Notes under the pieces: model-generated | Told to the model about the DNA's origin: nothing | What the model saw: the letters and a program-made list of their open reading frames with translations, nothing else | Databases searched by the model: none | From: Eunapius fragilis | Taxonomy: Eukaryota > Porifera > Demospongiae > Spongillida > Spongillidae | Assembly (NCBI GenBank): GCA_963681505.1 | Contig: OY811991.1 | Location: 2,635,171-2,699,170 of the forward strand | Direction: 5' to 3' | Length of the DNA stretch: 64,000 nt | Shown here: piece by piece, positions 1-10,559 of the stretch | How the letters are laid out: every line of letters begins with the position of its first letter | Numbering within the stretch: the stretch's first letter is position 1 | Program-made: the position numbers and the translations under genes

Positions 1-164
1 GAGCTATTTGCCACCCACCTTGGCGTGACACTCCAAGCTAACGCTACACAGGCAGCAGTGTCCCATTTCGCACTCAGGCCGGGGTATAGTGACGCTGAAC
101 CTAACCATCAGAGGAATCCTTTGTTCTCAGCTGCCGATCCACGTTAGGATTGGGGTACAACTCT

Positions 165-480
165 TGCACGGCTTACGTCACGACGCAATGTCACGCATTG
201 TCATGTGACCAATTTATATTGTAGAATTTTACATTGGGGGCAAGCGAGTATTGCGCGTGAATGGAATGAAGCGTGTTTCGGATTATACTCAGGGTTTGTC
301 TGCGGTTGCTCGAGACCGATATGAATCCAAAGTACTGCAAGCAGGTCTAGATACAGATCCGTACTCGATGGACGATTCCAAATGGTCTGAAACCCCAGAT
401 GTGATTTGGTAACCTTACAATAGAGGTGTTGCACGGCTGACGTCACGACGACTGTCATGTGACAATATTGGGGGCAAGTG
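165..480. repeat. Short dispersed repeat pair around CGTCACGAC
   Basis: Two related segments (about 165-247 and 428-480) share the order GCACGGCT, ACGTCACGAC, TGTCATGTGAC and TTGGGGGCAAG. The first has extra bases between the blocks. No protein-like reading was found here. They may be ends of a small non-autonomous element, but I could not define termini. Confidence 0.35.
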
Positions 481-564
481 TGTATAATACATTACACACA
501 GAAACACGCTCCATCCATTGGGCTATTCCATTATTTAACCGTACAGCTGATGACAATAATTGCA

Positions 565-585
565 ACCCCCCCCCCCCCCCCCCCA
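565..585. repeat. Poly-C tract
   Basis: An uninterrupted C run in otherwise unique sequence. The reading frames across it are proline runs created by the homopolymer and are not genes. Confidence 0.8.
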
Positions 586-1260
586 CGGGACAATATGTTA
601 AAGCACCCCTGGACAAGCCTAGTCTCGTCCCCAGACCCTACACTTCACCTGGGATTTCGAGTCGCTAGCGCTTGTACCATCTGGAATGTAAACAAACAAT
701 TATAGCTTGACCACATCCGATATTTATTAAAGCTATGGCGACGGTATGGACCCCGTATCAGTCAAAGGCGACACGCAAATCACAATTGAAGACCTTGTCT
801 TTCCACGAAGGTGGTCGTAAACGTACGGTAACAGAACATAACATATAGTTAATATATATATATATATAATAATAAGGTCATGCTAGAGGGTCTAAAAATC
901 GACCCTTACTCCATCGATGCATCAGACTGTTCTTCGTCAAGATGAAAGCTCTTGATTAGCTTTTTCGTGGCAAAAATTAACTGATGGTATATGGAGAAGA
1001 ACGCTATTTGTTTGTCTCTCCCGGAACGCTTCGCGGCAGCCTACAACGCAGCAAGTTTTAGCAATATACAACAGCGTGGGCGTATCACATGACTTTACGT
1101 GAGATCATGAGCGCAGAGTAGATCTCGAAGCCATGGCGTAAGCATCCAAAGCAAGATCACTTTAAGCACTTCAAGATCAATTAAGCAATATCTCCTACAT
1201 GTATTATCAAACTTTTTATCACATAAACCCTAAGTCCTCAATTTTACTCTTTATATATAG
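586..1260. other. Non-coding stretch with short TA repeat
   Basis: No coding potential was recognised. A short TA-rich run lies near 850-870. This stretch lies downstream of the minus-strand U2 snRNA gene. Confidence 0.5.
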
Positions 1261-1278
1261 TCTGATTTTATGCAACTT
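1261..1278 (-). terminator. snRNA 3' box of the U2 gene
   Basis: On the minus strand, shortly after the U2 3' end, the sequence reads GTTGCATAAAATCAGA. This fits the animal snRNA 3' box pattern (GTTT, short spacer, AAA-R-NN-AGA) used by the Integrator complex for 3'-end formation. Its presence argues that the U2 copy is a real gene rather than a retro-inserted pseudogene. Confidence 0.65.
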
Positions 1279-1293
1279 TGTTTCCCCCAAGGG

Positions 1294-1480
1294 GGATGGG
1301 CCGCACCCAGATGTAGTGCAATACTGGGGCAACCCGTGGGACCGGCGAAGCAAGCTTCACTCCGAGTTCCAGGTTTCAAAAATTGATGTAATATCGTCGG
1401 GACATTGTCCCGATACGAGATATTACACTCGTAAGAACAGTTATTTCTACTTGATCTTAGCCAAGAGGCCGAGAAGCGAT
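1294..1480 (-). ncRNA. U2 spliceosomal snRNA (variant in branch-site region)
   Basis: Read on the minus strand from 1480, the RNA starts ATCGCTTCTCGGCC and continues with GGCTAAGATCAAG, the invariant 5' domain of U2. Stem IIa is kept (ACGAG/CTCGT closing a TGTAATAT loop), followed by a second hairpin CGGGACAATGTCCCG. An Sm-like site (ATTTTTGA) follows, then a stem III with the GCTTGC loop and a stem IV with GTATTGCACTAC. The length, about 187 nt, is that of U2. In the splicing reaction U2 pairs with the intron branch site. Oddly, the usual GTAGTA branch-pairing sequence is replaced by GTAGAAAT (nt 31-38). A PSE-like promoter and a 3' box flank it, so it looks like a gene. Whether it is functional or a variant copy cannot be settled here. 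The 3' end is placed by length. Confidence 0.85.
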
Positions 1481-1521
1481 GGTTTCTGCAGTTTTTCGCT
1501 TCGTATTTGTAGCTTGGCTGT

Positions 1522-1541
1522 CGTTGCACGATTAGGGCACA
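1522..1541 (-). promoter_or_regulatory. Putative proximal sequence element of U2
   Basis: On the minus strand GTGCCCTAATCGTGCAACGA lies 42-61 bp upstream of the U2 start. It resembles the snRNA PSE pattern (ACCCTAAC-N-GTAAA) bound by SNAPc, at the expected spacing. A similar TTAGGGCATGCAAC is seen further upstream near 1621-1635 and could be an additional element. Confidence 0.5.
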
Positions 1542-1999
1542 AAATTACGTGCCGTTAATAATATTCACAGGCTAAATTGCGCACTTTAATTACATTCACC
1601 TGCATCCCTGAGTCAACACGGTTAGGGCATGCAACAAATCACGTGCAGCACGGTGCGCATGATCCAGAACTTTATTGCAAACACGTGCACCTACCTCCTA
1701 GCTGCAATTTGATGGCAGCATGCAACCAACACCTTGGTAAGCCAGTGTGGCTGTGCTGAATTGAAATAGTACATGTATAGTAGAGTTTATGTGCGATGCC
1801 ATGCAGTTTTGCATTTGATATTTGTGTGCTGGCGTGCACGTCCCGCAGTTGTGAGTTTAAAGTGCGTCTGTGCGCGTGCGCGTTTTATAAGGACCACTGG
1901 GAGTACAACCCTACAAGAACCAACCGCTCCATCATTCATAAGAGCATCAACTGGTGGGTGAGATATAGGTGAAAATGAATGCCTCTCTAATGTCTAGCC

Positions 2000-4200
2000 A
2001 GGTCTATCCAACTGGCTAGTAGGGAGCACCATCTGGTCCATTCCTGCTTGAAGAGGAGGCGTCCTGTGAAGGGTTGCAGCGAAGTGAACGATTTCTCGGG
2101 GGCCCGGCAGTCGGCTGCGTTCATGATGAGCTGGCTTGTTGGGGGGGGGGGGGGGGGGGTCTGGCTGTGGGGGTAGTGTGGGGAATGTTTGCCCGTCCCA
2201 TACTAACCTCGGGGCAAGCTCTCCTACCCTGGGGGCCCGCCATGCTACTGGTGCTGGTATTTATCCTTTCTACATTCCCAACCCGCCTATTACAGTGCCA
2301 ATCATCCCTGGAGGTTCTATTGGGAGCATTGGTTTGTCTATGGGGACTAGGCTCAGGGACCCGGGGGTTGGTGTTTGGGGTCGGAAGCAAAGGGGGTCTA
2401 CTGCGTCCTCTCCCGTTCCCTCTGAGGTCCTCCCCCCCCCCCCCCCCCCTTACTGAGTTTGGGTTTCCTCGTTCAGGGTCGGATTGGGTGTTCTAGGGGG
2501 TCTGTTAGGTTCCCTCTCTTTCCCTCTGGGCCCTTCCCCCCCATCCCCGTGTTTGGGCTGTATAACTCTGGGTTGGGTTTGGTGTCCTAGGGGGATCTTT
2601 GGAGCTGGGTGCTCCCCTAGTAGGGGCTAAGGGTTGTGCCCTTCTATAGCCCTTCCACCCTGGCCCATACCAAATATAGCGACCAACAGACCTCTCCCCT
2701 GGATTGCCAATTGTGTTCTTGGGTCGGGGATGTTGTTGGGAGCCGGTGTTCTTCGCTTGGGAAGGACGGTTGTCCTGTGGGGTTTTTGCTGGGGTCTGGG
2801 TTGGTTGTGTGGGGCAGGCAGGAGATTGCAGCGTCGGAGTGTGTGGGGGTTGGGTGTTATTGTCCACCGTGGAGGGTGATGAGAGGTGGCCTAGCATCTA
2901 TCATGCCCGAGTTTTGGTTCTCTGAGATGGGTGGCGAGTGTTCGTTTCCTCTATCTCCTGGCGTACTGAGGATATGAGGTTGTGGATGGATTGGGAGAGG
3001 GACTCTTGATGTTGTGGAGATGTAGTGTATCTAAGAAGGTCTCTCTCAACCGGATCTGTTCCTTGCCTCCCTACAGTGGCTTCCTCTGGGGGGTGGGCTC
3101 TCATCCAGTCCTGCTGTATGGCTATTCCTGTGGGTGTGGCTTGGGGCGCAGTGGGGGTGGGGCTGACCTGGGTTCCTGCTGTGGTTGGGGTGGCTGGGGG
3201 AGACGTTGGCTTGCTTCAGAGGGCTGCCAGGGTTGTGTCTGCTTTCTGGAGGGATAATTGCATACGGGCAGAGTAGCAGGGGGCGGCGCCCGGAAGTCCT
3301 GACGATGGCATCTGTAGGTCTTCTTGTGGGGAAGGAGATACTGTGTCATGATCTCTGACTCTTGATGGAGTTGGCAGAGGAGAGGTTGAGGGTAGGCTCT
3401 TTGTGGTTGTGCTAATGGGTGATCCGGATGGTGAAGATTGCGTGCCATGATCCATCATACAGACGCTTACGGGCATGGAGGCTTGGATGGCCCAAAGGGA
3501 TGGGACTTTTCATATTGCTTTTTTAAAGTACCTCACTTGGTCTGCATTGCGCGTGTCGATAGCTTTGGCGATGAGGCTATTCTGTTTCAGCCCAAAGCAT
3601 TTCACCGCTAACTGGAATGATGCAATTTCTGTTGGTGACCAGGGTACCACCTTGTTCGGCGCTGTGTGTTGAGACTGTTGGACAAGGTCCGCGGAGACCT
3701 GCACTTGGTGGAATGCCCGCTCATGATTTCTCAGACCCTTTTAGGATGGCAGTTGCACATCGCAATATTGACCTTGCGTTGTGGAGGTGTCTGAGGGGGG
3801 CATTATATCGGAGGTGTCCTGTATGGCAGTGACGCTTGCCTCAGGTGCTTCGTTTGTGTGACTCCGATGGTGTTGAGCCATCGCTCTTCTTGAGGGAGAC
3901 GTTTCGTTGCAAATTGCACAAACCCACATCTCTTTGGGGGGAGATGGGTAGTGTGCGTGGACATGGCGTGTGAAGGACTTCTCCAACCACATACAGGTAG
4001 AACACTTGGGACACCTGAGGGTGTTGGGGGAGGATAAGTCCTGTACCACACCTCGTTTCGAGATGATGAGGATGCCATTGTCCACTTTTTGTAAGGCAGA
4101 GAGTGCTGTGCCGCTTAATATTTAATTTCGGAGAGTGGGCACCCACTTGTAACCCGAGGGAAAAAAACCAAAGCAGCACTCAATTGACTTATGGGGTAGC
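2000..4200 (-). mobile_element. R2-group LINE, 5' part
   Basis: Minus-strand remains of a LINE 5' half. From the 5' end there is a zinc-finger segment (4085-3741) with CPKCSTCMWLEKSFTRHVHAH and CAICNETSPSRRAMAQHHRSH-type C2H2 fingers. A Myb/SANT-like segment follows (3704-3510: WSPTEIASFQLAVKCFGL...IDTRNADQVRYFKKA). Then comes a long proline/serine/threonine-rich linker (about 3450-2500), the usual spacer before the reverse transcriptase in these elements. The linker is disrupted by frameshifts and by a poly-G run (2139-2158) and a poly-C run (2431-2448). No reverse transcriptase follows, so the copy is truncated. The 3' boundary is uncertain. Confidence 0.65.
3741..4085 (-). pseudogene. LINE N-terminal C2H2 zinc-finger fragment
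   Basis: A 114-residue open stretch with two C2H2 fingers, typical of the DNA-binding N-terminus of R2-group retrotransposons. It is separated by a frameshift from the downstream Myb-like segment, so it cannot make the full polyprotein. In this family the fingers help recognise the DNA target. Which target this copy used is not visible, because no U2 remnant borders its 5' end. Confidence 0.6.
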
Positions 4201-4319
4201 GGGGGTTGGATAACCGCAGTCGTCGGGGAGGTGGGTCACGTGGCAACAAAGAGGATGGTAGTTTGTTGGTAGCAACACAACGGTGACACCGCGACGACGG
4301 AAGGCTTTATGGGGCATTG

Positions 4320-5430
4320 GCCAGGACTAAGTTGCAGTAGTTCAAATCTTTCATAATGGTAAATTGCATTGTACACATGGAATGCACACAATAACAATAA
4401 TACCATTCGGGGCCAGACTTTAAACCCATCGCTGGGCAGCCCCTCTGCTCCTGTGGCAGGAGAACACAAACATATGGGACAGACCGGGCATGCACAAGTA
4501 AAACAATGTAAAAGAACGATAGTGTGAGTCTAAGTTCTTGTCGTCATGGCAACTTGACATAGGGCGCCGCATGTTAGGAGTACAATTCGCCATAGCACTC
4601 ACAGTTGAGTGCTGGTAGTGCTGTTCAGTTTATGTTGTGTACAGAGAGCTGTGAGGGCAAGTCAAATTATGGGCAAGCAGCAGAGCCGATGGCATTTGCA
4701 ACGACAACAACAGTCCTATTGTTACCATCACCAGCAAACACATCGTCTGCAACCATCACTGGGCAGGCGGCCACCACAGCTGGGTCATCCCAAACATTAG
4801 TAAATCCCATACCAACATCACCAACGGTCGTCGTACCATCATCACCTATACCACTCGGACCATCCCTGGCAACATCTGAACCACCATCACTCGCAGGCAC
4901 CCGTCGCTGCGTACACATTGTCTTGTACCAAATAGACTGCGACCCCGCAATGGCCGCCATCACACAGTCGCCGCATCAGTCTTGTGTACTTCCATCCTAT
5001 GTGCAGCCGAGACAATGTTGTGTCGTTGGGAGGGTACCAGCTGCCCAGCGACCCTACGATGAAGGGCAAGACTTCGACCGATGCGTATCTCTGCCTAAAG
5101 ACCTGTCGTAAGGGCTCGTACTTCTCTACTTTGGCACGAGCAGTGTCCTCCAGCGCAGTAGGCGAGCTTTCAAAAGGGTAAGTGACCTCTACTATTATGA
5201 GGGAAGACCCGTCAGGTGAGGTTATAGTGAGGTCAGGCCTGTTGGCCCCTGTTGTTCCGGGGATGGCTTGCTCTTTTTGCTTCATTCCCAGATGCGCCGG
5301 GATTGCCCTGATGACGCGTTCCAGGACCGCATTGTGACGTTTTCTAACCATGCCCATGTTGTGGGTGCAATGGTTGATGACGTGTGTGAGCCCGTGCAGA
5401 GCTCCATAAGCTCTGGAGGTCACCGGCACG
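4320..5430 (-). mobile_element. R2-group LINE, 3' end (endonuclease and 3' UTR)
   Basis: 5'-truncated minus-strand LINE. It begins inside the CCHC knuckle (THVINHCTHN, near 5380) and carries the restriction-like endonuclease (PDLTITSPDG then IIVEVT, a PD-(D/E)xK arrangement) and the conserved tail LPFIVGSLGSWYPPND...HIGWKYTRLMRRLC. A 3' UTR (about 4600-4320) contains the GAGGGGCTGCCCAGCGATGGG block shared with other copies here and ends near TTTGAACTACTGCAACTT. It abuts, head to head, another 3' fragment on the plus strand. Confidence 0.75.
4887..5429 (-). pseudogene. LINE restriction-like endonuclease fragment
   Basis: 180 residues covering part of a CCHC zinc knuckle and a PD-(D/E)xK restriction-like endonuclease that nicks target DNA for target-primed reverse transcription. 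Acidic residues PD and E (IIVEVTYPFE) are visible, with a downstream K in AKVEKYEPL. The conserved C-terminal block (SWYPPND...GWKYTRLMRRLC) is present, but the last residues change frame relative to other copies (expected SGSQNIWYRS). The reverse transcriptase is absent. Confidence 0.7.
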
Positions 5431-6100
5431 TTCTGCGTCAGACAATCCTCGGACGCTTTGAGAGGGTAGAGGTATTCCCCTTCACAGTGGGAAGCTTAGG
5501 CAGTTGGTTCCCTCCCAATGACGAAGTGCTCCGCAACCTTCACATCGGGTGGAAATACACTGTTCTTATGCGTAAGCTGTGTGTCGCATCAGCCATCTCC
5601 GGTTCCCAGAACATCTGGTACCGTTCAACATGCTCGCAACATGGCACTAACATCCCCAGCTACATCCAGCTCCCAGACATACCTCCACCATCGTCCAACC
5701 TCTCCCATTCCCAGCTGTTACATCATCATTAATGTTCTTCTATACACTTAACTCATAATAATATACGTACACGTAATTTCTTTTCTGTTGCATATTGTTT
5801 TGTCCTGTACTACTATGCAACACGCCGCATACTAACACTTCCACCCACCCATTCTGGCTGCAGCTCCCTCTATATGCTACGCACATCATTGCCCTGCAAG
5901 AGAAAATTCAAGTACTAATCTCTGTCACGTAAGTCTTGATTAACATTACCTATAGTTTGCCGTATGTTGTACCTCGCCAACCTTTGTTGAGGGCCCCCCC
6001 CCACGAGGAGGCAGTGGTTCATACCCACTGAGGGCCTTACATTGTTTGTACGTATATGTGCATCCGTGTGTGTATATGTACAGCTAAAACGATGAAAATT
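5431..6100 (+). mobile_element. R2-group LINE, extreme 3' end and 3' UTR
   Basis: Plus-strand 5'-truncated copy. It starts at LRQTILGRFERVEVFPF and keeps GSLGSWFPPNDEVLRNLHIG and SGSQNIWYRSTC of the endonuclease C-terminus. A ~370-bp 3' UTR follows, with the CCAACCTTTGTTGAGGGCCC block and a final GATGAAAATTTG. The same 3' terminal sequence ends the copy at about 8335. Confidence 0.7.
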
Positions 6101-6972
6101 TGGAACTTTCCTCGGAATCAGCCTCAGTTCGTTGTGAGGACGTAGAAGTACGCTGGGCAAAGAGGAAGGAAATCAACCAATTGCTGAAACAGGCGACTCA
6201 AACCAGGCATTTGATGTCTCTCCAACAAGCCACGGACCAAGGGTGGGCAAGCTACCCCACCTGTCTATCTGAGGCCTCAAACCACTTCATCTACTCTGGA
6301 GCATTCCTCACCTTCCCGCAGTACCATTTTGCCTTACGAGCCCGTCTAAACCTCCTCCCAACCAGGACGGTACAAGCACGAAGTGGCACTATCATCCCGA
6401 ACACCTGTTGCCGCCTCTGTCACCAGCATCCAGAAACGCTCTCACACCTCATCAACCACTGCCATCATAACTTAGACCTGGTTAGAGAGAGGCAAAATGC
6501 TATATTGGAACGCATAACAAAAGCGACACCATCTGCGCTTGGGGACAAATACAAGGAGCAACCCCTCCCCAACACCACTGGTGCTAATAGCCCTGATTTA
6601 ACGATCATCTCACCAGATGGCTGTTCCGTTGTCCTTTGTATCCCCTTTGAGGGGTGCCCCCAAGCCCTACGGGAAGCAGCCCAGTCGAAACTCATGAAGT
6701 ACGAGCCCCTCTGACAACAACTTCTGGAGCGATACAGTGAAGTGGAAATCCTCCCCTTTATTGTGGGCAGCCTGGGTAGCTGGTTCCCTGAAAATAACCT
6801 GGTGCTGTGCAGACTTCATACTGGAAAAAAGTATGCATACCTGATGAAGAAGCTCTGTGTAGCATCAGTCATTTCAGGGTCCCAAAATATATGGTACAGA
6901 TCAGCCTGTTCCCGAGCAGGGTCGAATGTTCCAGCCTTCGTCCCTAACGACAGTCCAATTCCTACTGGATAG
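6100..6972 (+). pseudogene. LINE CCHC/endonuclease fragment with internal TGA
   Basis: Residues before the knuckle (ALRARLNLLPTRTVQAR), a CCHC knuckle (CCRLCHQHPETLSHLINHC) and the endonuclease (SPDLTIISPDG) are continuous until a TGA at 6712-6714. The same frame then resumes with LLERYSEVEILPFIVGSLGS and ends SGSQNIWYRSACSR. The element is therefore dead by at least one nonsense change. The upstream reverse transcriptase is missing. Confidence 0.75.
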
Positions 6973-8335
6973 TTCCTACAGCCCTCCTCTCGTCAACTAT
7001 AACTTAGTCTTAATGTCTAATGTCCTGGGCGTACCCCGCGGTGCACGTTTGTACACCGCGGGGTACGCAAAACAAAGTTTTTTGCATTCCGCCGTTTCAG
7101 CATTCTAGTGAAGTTTGACTGTAATGCCACGTTGTATAAGTTCTTATCTGCCTGGGCCGAAGCATTGAAGGCCTAATACTGTTCGCTGCTAATACGGCAA
7201 CTTGTCACAGCGGAGGTACGCGAAACTTACGGTATGTACGTTATTATTATTTTTCAATTACCGCGTACACTCGCCGTACAGTGTACCTCCGCTGTGGCGA
7301 CTTGTTGTATCAGCAGCGAAAGGTACTAGGCCTTCAATGCTTCAGCCCAAACTGATAAGGACTTATACAACGTGGCATAACAGTCAAATTTCATTAGAAT
7401 GCTGAAACGGCGGAATGCAAAAAGCTTTGTTTTGCGTACCCCGCGGTGTACAAACGTGCACCGCGGGGTACGCCCAGGACATTAGACATTAACTGTGCAA
7501 ACTTTAATTTTAACTCTGAATGTTGTTCATTGCATAAATACTGAACAACATAGCTTATACACAGAGTCAATACATTACACTTCCAACTGCAAGTCTGCTT
7601 GGTGCCTTCACCCATCGACCTGCAAGAGCGTGAATGAACATGAACAAACATACTTACACTAGCGTGTCCCCGTGAAAAATCACGGGCTGATTATTCGTCT
7701 CGCTGTTATTCGTCTCGCTATTCATTTGCCAGATGAACAGTTGGACTACCTCCTAGCTATTTTTTTACCTGCTGTTTTACCAAATGTTGCATATATAATC
7801 CTGTTCTAACATATGGTTACTACGCAACCTCTATAACATGCCCGCGCAATTTCAGATATTAACTACATGTTCTCGGCCTGTACGATGAGACTTGAGAGTG
7901 AACCACAATAGCGTTGCATTTATTCTTTCGGCACTTATGCAGTTCCCCCCCACTTTGAATTCAAGAAATATTAGATATAAAATGTGAAGTGGAAACCAGC
8001 TGTTATTGCGACCGCCTTTTGTGTGGGAGGAGGTCATTCCTATTGGTAGCTAGGTATGCGTCCATACCTAGCAATCAATAGGTGCTAGGCCGAGTATATA
8101 AATGAGTTACGCGGACGTACGTACATACGTTGGAAATTATAGTATTAGATGTATACCTATATCCTAACTCTAAGGTTGTTGTGCATTATATCCCGTCATC
8201 ACCAACCTTGTTGAGGGGCCCCCCTGCGAAGGGGCAGTGGGCTCACCCCCACTGAAGGTCTTCATCATTATTTGTATGTGTATGTATATCTACATGTTTG
8301 TGTATGTATGCATACATGTCATATATTGATGAAAA
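6973..8335 (+). mobile_element. 3' UTR of the same LINE, interrupted by a MITE
   Basis: Downstream of the endonuclease the 3' UTR runs to about 8335. It contains the CCAACCTTGTTGAGGGGCCC block and ends GATGAAAATTTG, as in the copy ending near 6095. A foldback MITE (7010-7492) is inserted in it. Apart from the MITE no coding sequence was recognised. Confidence 0.55.
7010..7492. mobile_element. Foldback MITE with TTAA target duplication
   Basis: A ~480-bp near-perfect inverted repeat: the left arm from TTAATGTCTAATGTCC pairs with the right arm GGACATTAGACATTAA, and most of the interior is also palindromic. Each end carries a small hairpin (GCGTACCCCGCGG ... CCGCGGGGTACGC). The TTAA at both ends fits a piggyBac-type or other TTAA-specific transposase acting in trans. 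The element codes for nothing. Its ends differ from those of the piggyBac element at 35063-37914. Confidence 0.75.
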
Positions 8336-8342
8336 TTTGAAC

Positions 8343-9446
8343 TACTGCTACTTGCAATTTCCTACTGCGCTCCATCGTAGGCAACTCTCGAAAGGAAAAG
8401 AAGAATGTACTACTGGCATGGTTGGACATCAAGGACGCGTTCCCATCTGTGTCCCACCACCTGATGCTATGTCTTATGGAACGCCTGGGCCTCTCAGGGT
8501 CTGTCCTGAGAGTCGTACAAGACATATACAGCCACGCCACTGTTGCAATCAGGACTGGCAGGGAATCCCACACACCCCCCATACCCCAACTGCGAGGAGT
8601 CAAGCAGGGCTGCCCCCTCAGCCCAATCCTCTTCAATGTTGTGATAGAGGGGCTTTTGCGTCATCTGTCTGCCAGCCAGGGAGGGTACCATATTGCCGGA
8701 TACAACATCAACACCTTGGCGTATGCGGATGACGTATGCATCATTGCCTCGAGCAAGATGGAGATGCAGAGCCTACTAGACCGGTGTGTAGAGTTCGGGG
8801 AATGGTCAGGCTTCCGCTTCAACGCGAAAAAGTGTGGGTCAATGTGCTTAGTGAACCAGGCCCCCAGAATATACGTGGACTGCCTGTTCACCCCACACCT
8901 GGGCGGCGACATCATCTCAGCCCAAACATGGGCAGAACGATACAAGTACCTAGGATGCCCTACTGGGGCCTTCCGTACTAGGGATCAGGACTTGGACTCT
9001 GTAAAGGAGGACCTCCTGAGGGACACCTGCCATCTTCAAGAGTTCCCTTGCAGAATGGCAGAAGCTCGACGTTTTTCGCTGGTTCCTCTTCCCCAGGCTG
9101 TCATTCATCTTCCAAGTCATCTTTCCTGGGCTCATGTGGTGTAGACGGCTTGACACCAAACTGAGGGGCCTAATCAAGCAAGGGCTCAAGCTCCCACAAA
9201 GGATGTGCTCCCAATACTTGTACCTGCCTCAGGCCTCTGGGGGCTTGGGTGTCCCCAATGCCGAAGATGAAGCTCACATCGCGAAGGCCGCCCAGGCTTT
9301 CAAGTTTCTGGGGGATACCAGAGACCACGTGATTCGTGCAGTGGCACTACACAACAGCTGAGAGCGACGGTTGCAATGAGGGCAAGGAGACTGGACCCCA
9401 ACAAGGAGGACCTGGAGGAGTTCCTGAACACCACAGCTGCCCCAGG
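8343..9446 (+). pseudogene. R2-group LINE reverse transcriptase fragment
   Basis: Plus-strand reverse transcriptase core: LLAWLDIKDAFPSVSHHL (palm motif), RGVKQGCPLSPILFNVVIEG, then LAYADDVCIIAS with the catalytic YADD, and FNAKKCGSMCLV. After about 9060 a frameshift moves the thumb segment (KLRGLIKQGLKLPQRMCSQYLYLPQASGGLG) into another frame, reaching RARRLDPNKEDLEEFLNTTA near 9440. There the copy meets an inverted element. The N-terminal fingers are missing, so the fragment cannot be active. It copies element RNA at a nicked target in the intact family. Confidence 0.8.
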
Positions 9447-10536
9447 GAAGGGGCTCATACTTGTTTACCTTCTCCTGCGCAGTTCTTGCAGGGCCTCTGG
9501 ATTGCCCTCGAAGGGGATGCACACATCAATCAACAGTGCAGAGCGACCGTCCAGGGCTACGATGGTTAGATCCGAGCGGTTCGCACCTGTAGTGTTTGGC
9601 AAGGGTTGCTCTTTAAACTTGTCCCCCATTGACGGTGGGATAGCCCGAATTAACCTTTCGAGGACCACGTTGTGGCGTTCCTGGATCAGACCCATGTTGT
9701 GTAGGCAGTGGTTGGTGATATGGGGTAACATCTCCGGTACGTTGACTGAGAAGATGATTCCAGTCCAGGGGCACCGTATTCATGCCTCCTCCATAATGGG
9801 TGTTTTTGGAGGAAGCGGTATTTGAAGCCTGCCCCTTGATTTCTTGATTTTGTTCCAATCTTCTTGGCAAGTAGCTTGTTTGATGTAAGGCCATAGATCT
9901 GTACCATTCTTTTGAATAGTTCCACCTTCTGTTCAGACCACCTATTGGATCTAGTCTTGACCTTGATAGCCGCTAGGGCGTTTGAGTGTTGGGCCTGATG
10001 AAGTGACCTTTCATGATTTATTTAGACCCCTTTGTGACGCACAGAAGTCACAGAACAGCCATGATTCTAAGTCTTCCTCTGTCTCAGTGTCTGATAAACG
10101 GCCAGAAACAACAGCGAGCTCTAACTGGGGTGGGTTTGTGGAGCGGAAGTGTTGTTTCACTTCCGTTTTGTTGGAGAAAGTAACTGGGCATACGCTACAC
10201 ATCCATACCTCCCATGTTGGTGGCACAGGTGGTGTTGTACGTGGATTTCGTACGACGCTGGTTTCCAAAAGCATGACGAGCAAAGCGGACACCGCAGAGT
10301 CCCAGTCTCCGGGTACATCCGCTTCCACTCCATATTATATTTAAAGGTTGGAGAACCTTAGGAAAAACCTCCGTAGCCCCGCTTGAGACGGCTAATGTAG
10401 GAAATGCCTTTGTTCTGGCCTCCTGGGCTAACATCAGTCACATCCACTCAATTAACTTACTAGAAAAGAAGACGCCCGAATGACATATCTTCTCCCCGAT
10501 ATAGTGCGATGTGAAGGCTTGCTATATTGAATATGT
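9447..10536 (-). mobile_element. Internally deleted R2-group LINE next to a U2 remnant
   Basis: Minus-strand chimera. From 10536 a 5' leader precedes an N-terminal zinc-finger segment (10328-10011, CSVCPVTFSNKTEVKQHF and CDFCASQ) and a Myb-like segment (9925-9800, FKRMVQIYGLTSNKLLAKKI...KYRFLQKHPLW). These join directly to the endonuclease end (9731-9465, NHCLHNMGLIQERHN ... SDLTIVALDG). The reverse transcriptase has been deleted. The 5' end touches an 18-bp U2 snRNA fragment (10537-10554). Confidence 0.7.
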
Positions 10537-10554
10537 AGTTATTTCTACTTGATC
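10537..10554 (-). repeat. U2 snRNA remnant (nt 25-42) at a LINE 5' junction
   Basis: The minus strand reads GATCAAGTAGAAATAACT, identical to nt 25-42 of the U2 gene at 1294-1480, including its unusual GTAGAAAT. On the other side the match runs into a Gypsy reverse-transcriptase start, where GTGATCAAG is also coding (GVIK). About seven bases are therefore ambiguous, but TAGAAATAACT is beyond the Gypsy reading. Confidence 0.55.
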
Positions 10555-10559
10555 ACACC

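Noticed and set aside
2074..2897. Plus-strand glycine/leucine-rich reading frames across the poly-G and poly-C runs
   Set aside because: They are antisense shadows of the proline-rich LINE linker on the minus strand and depend on homopolymers.
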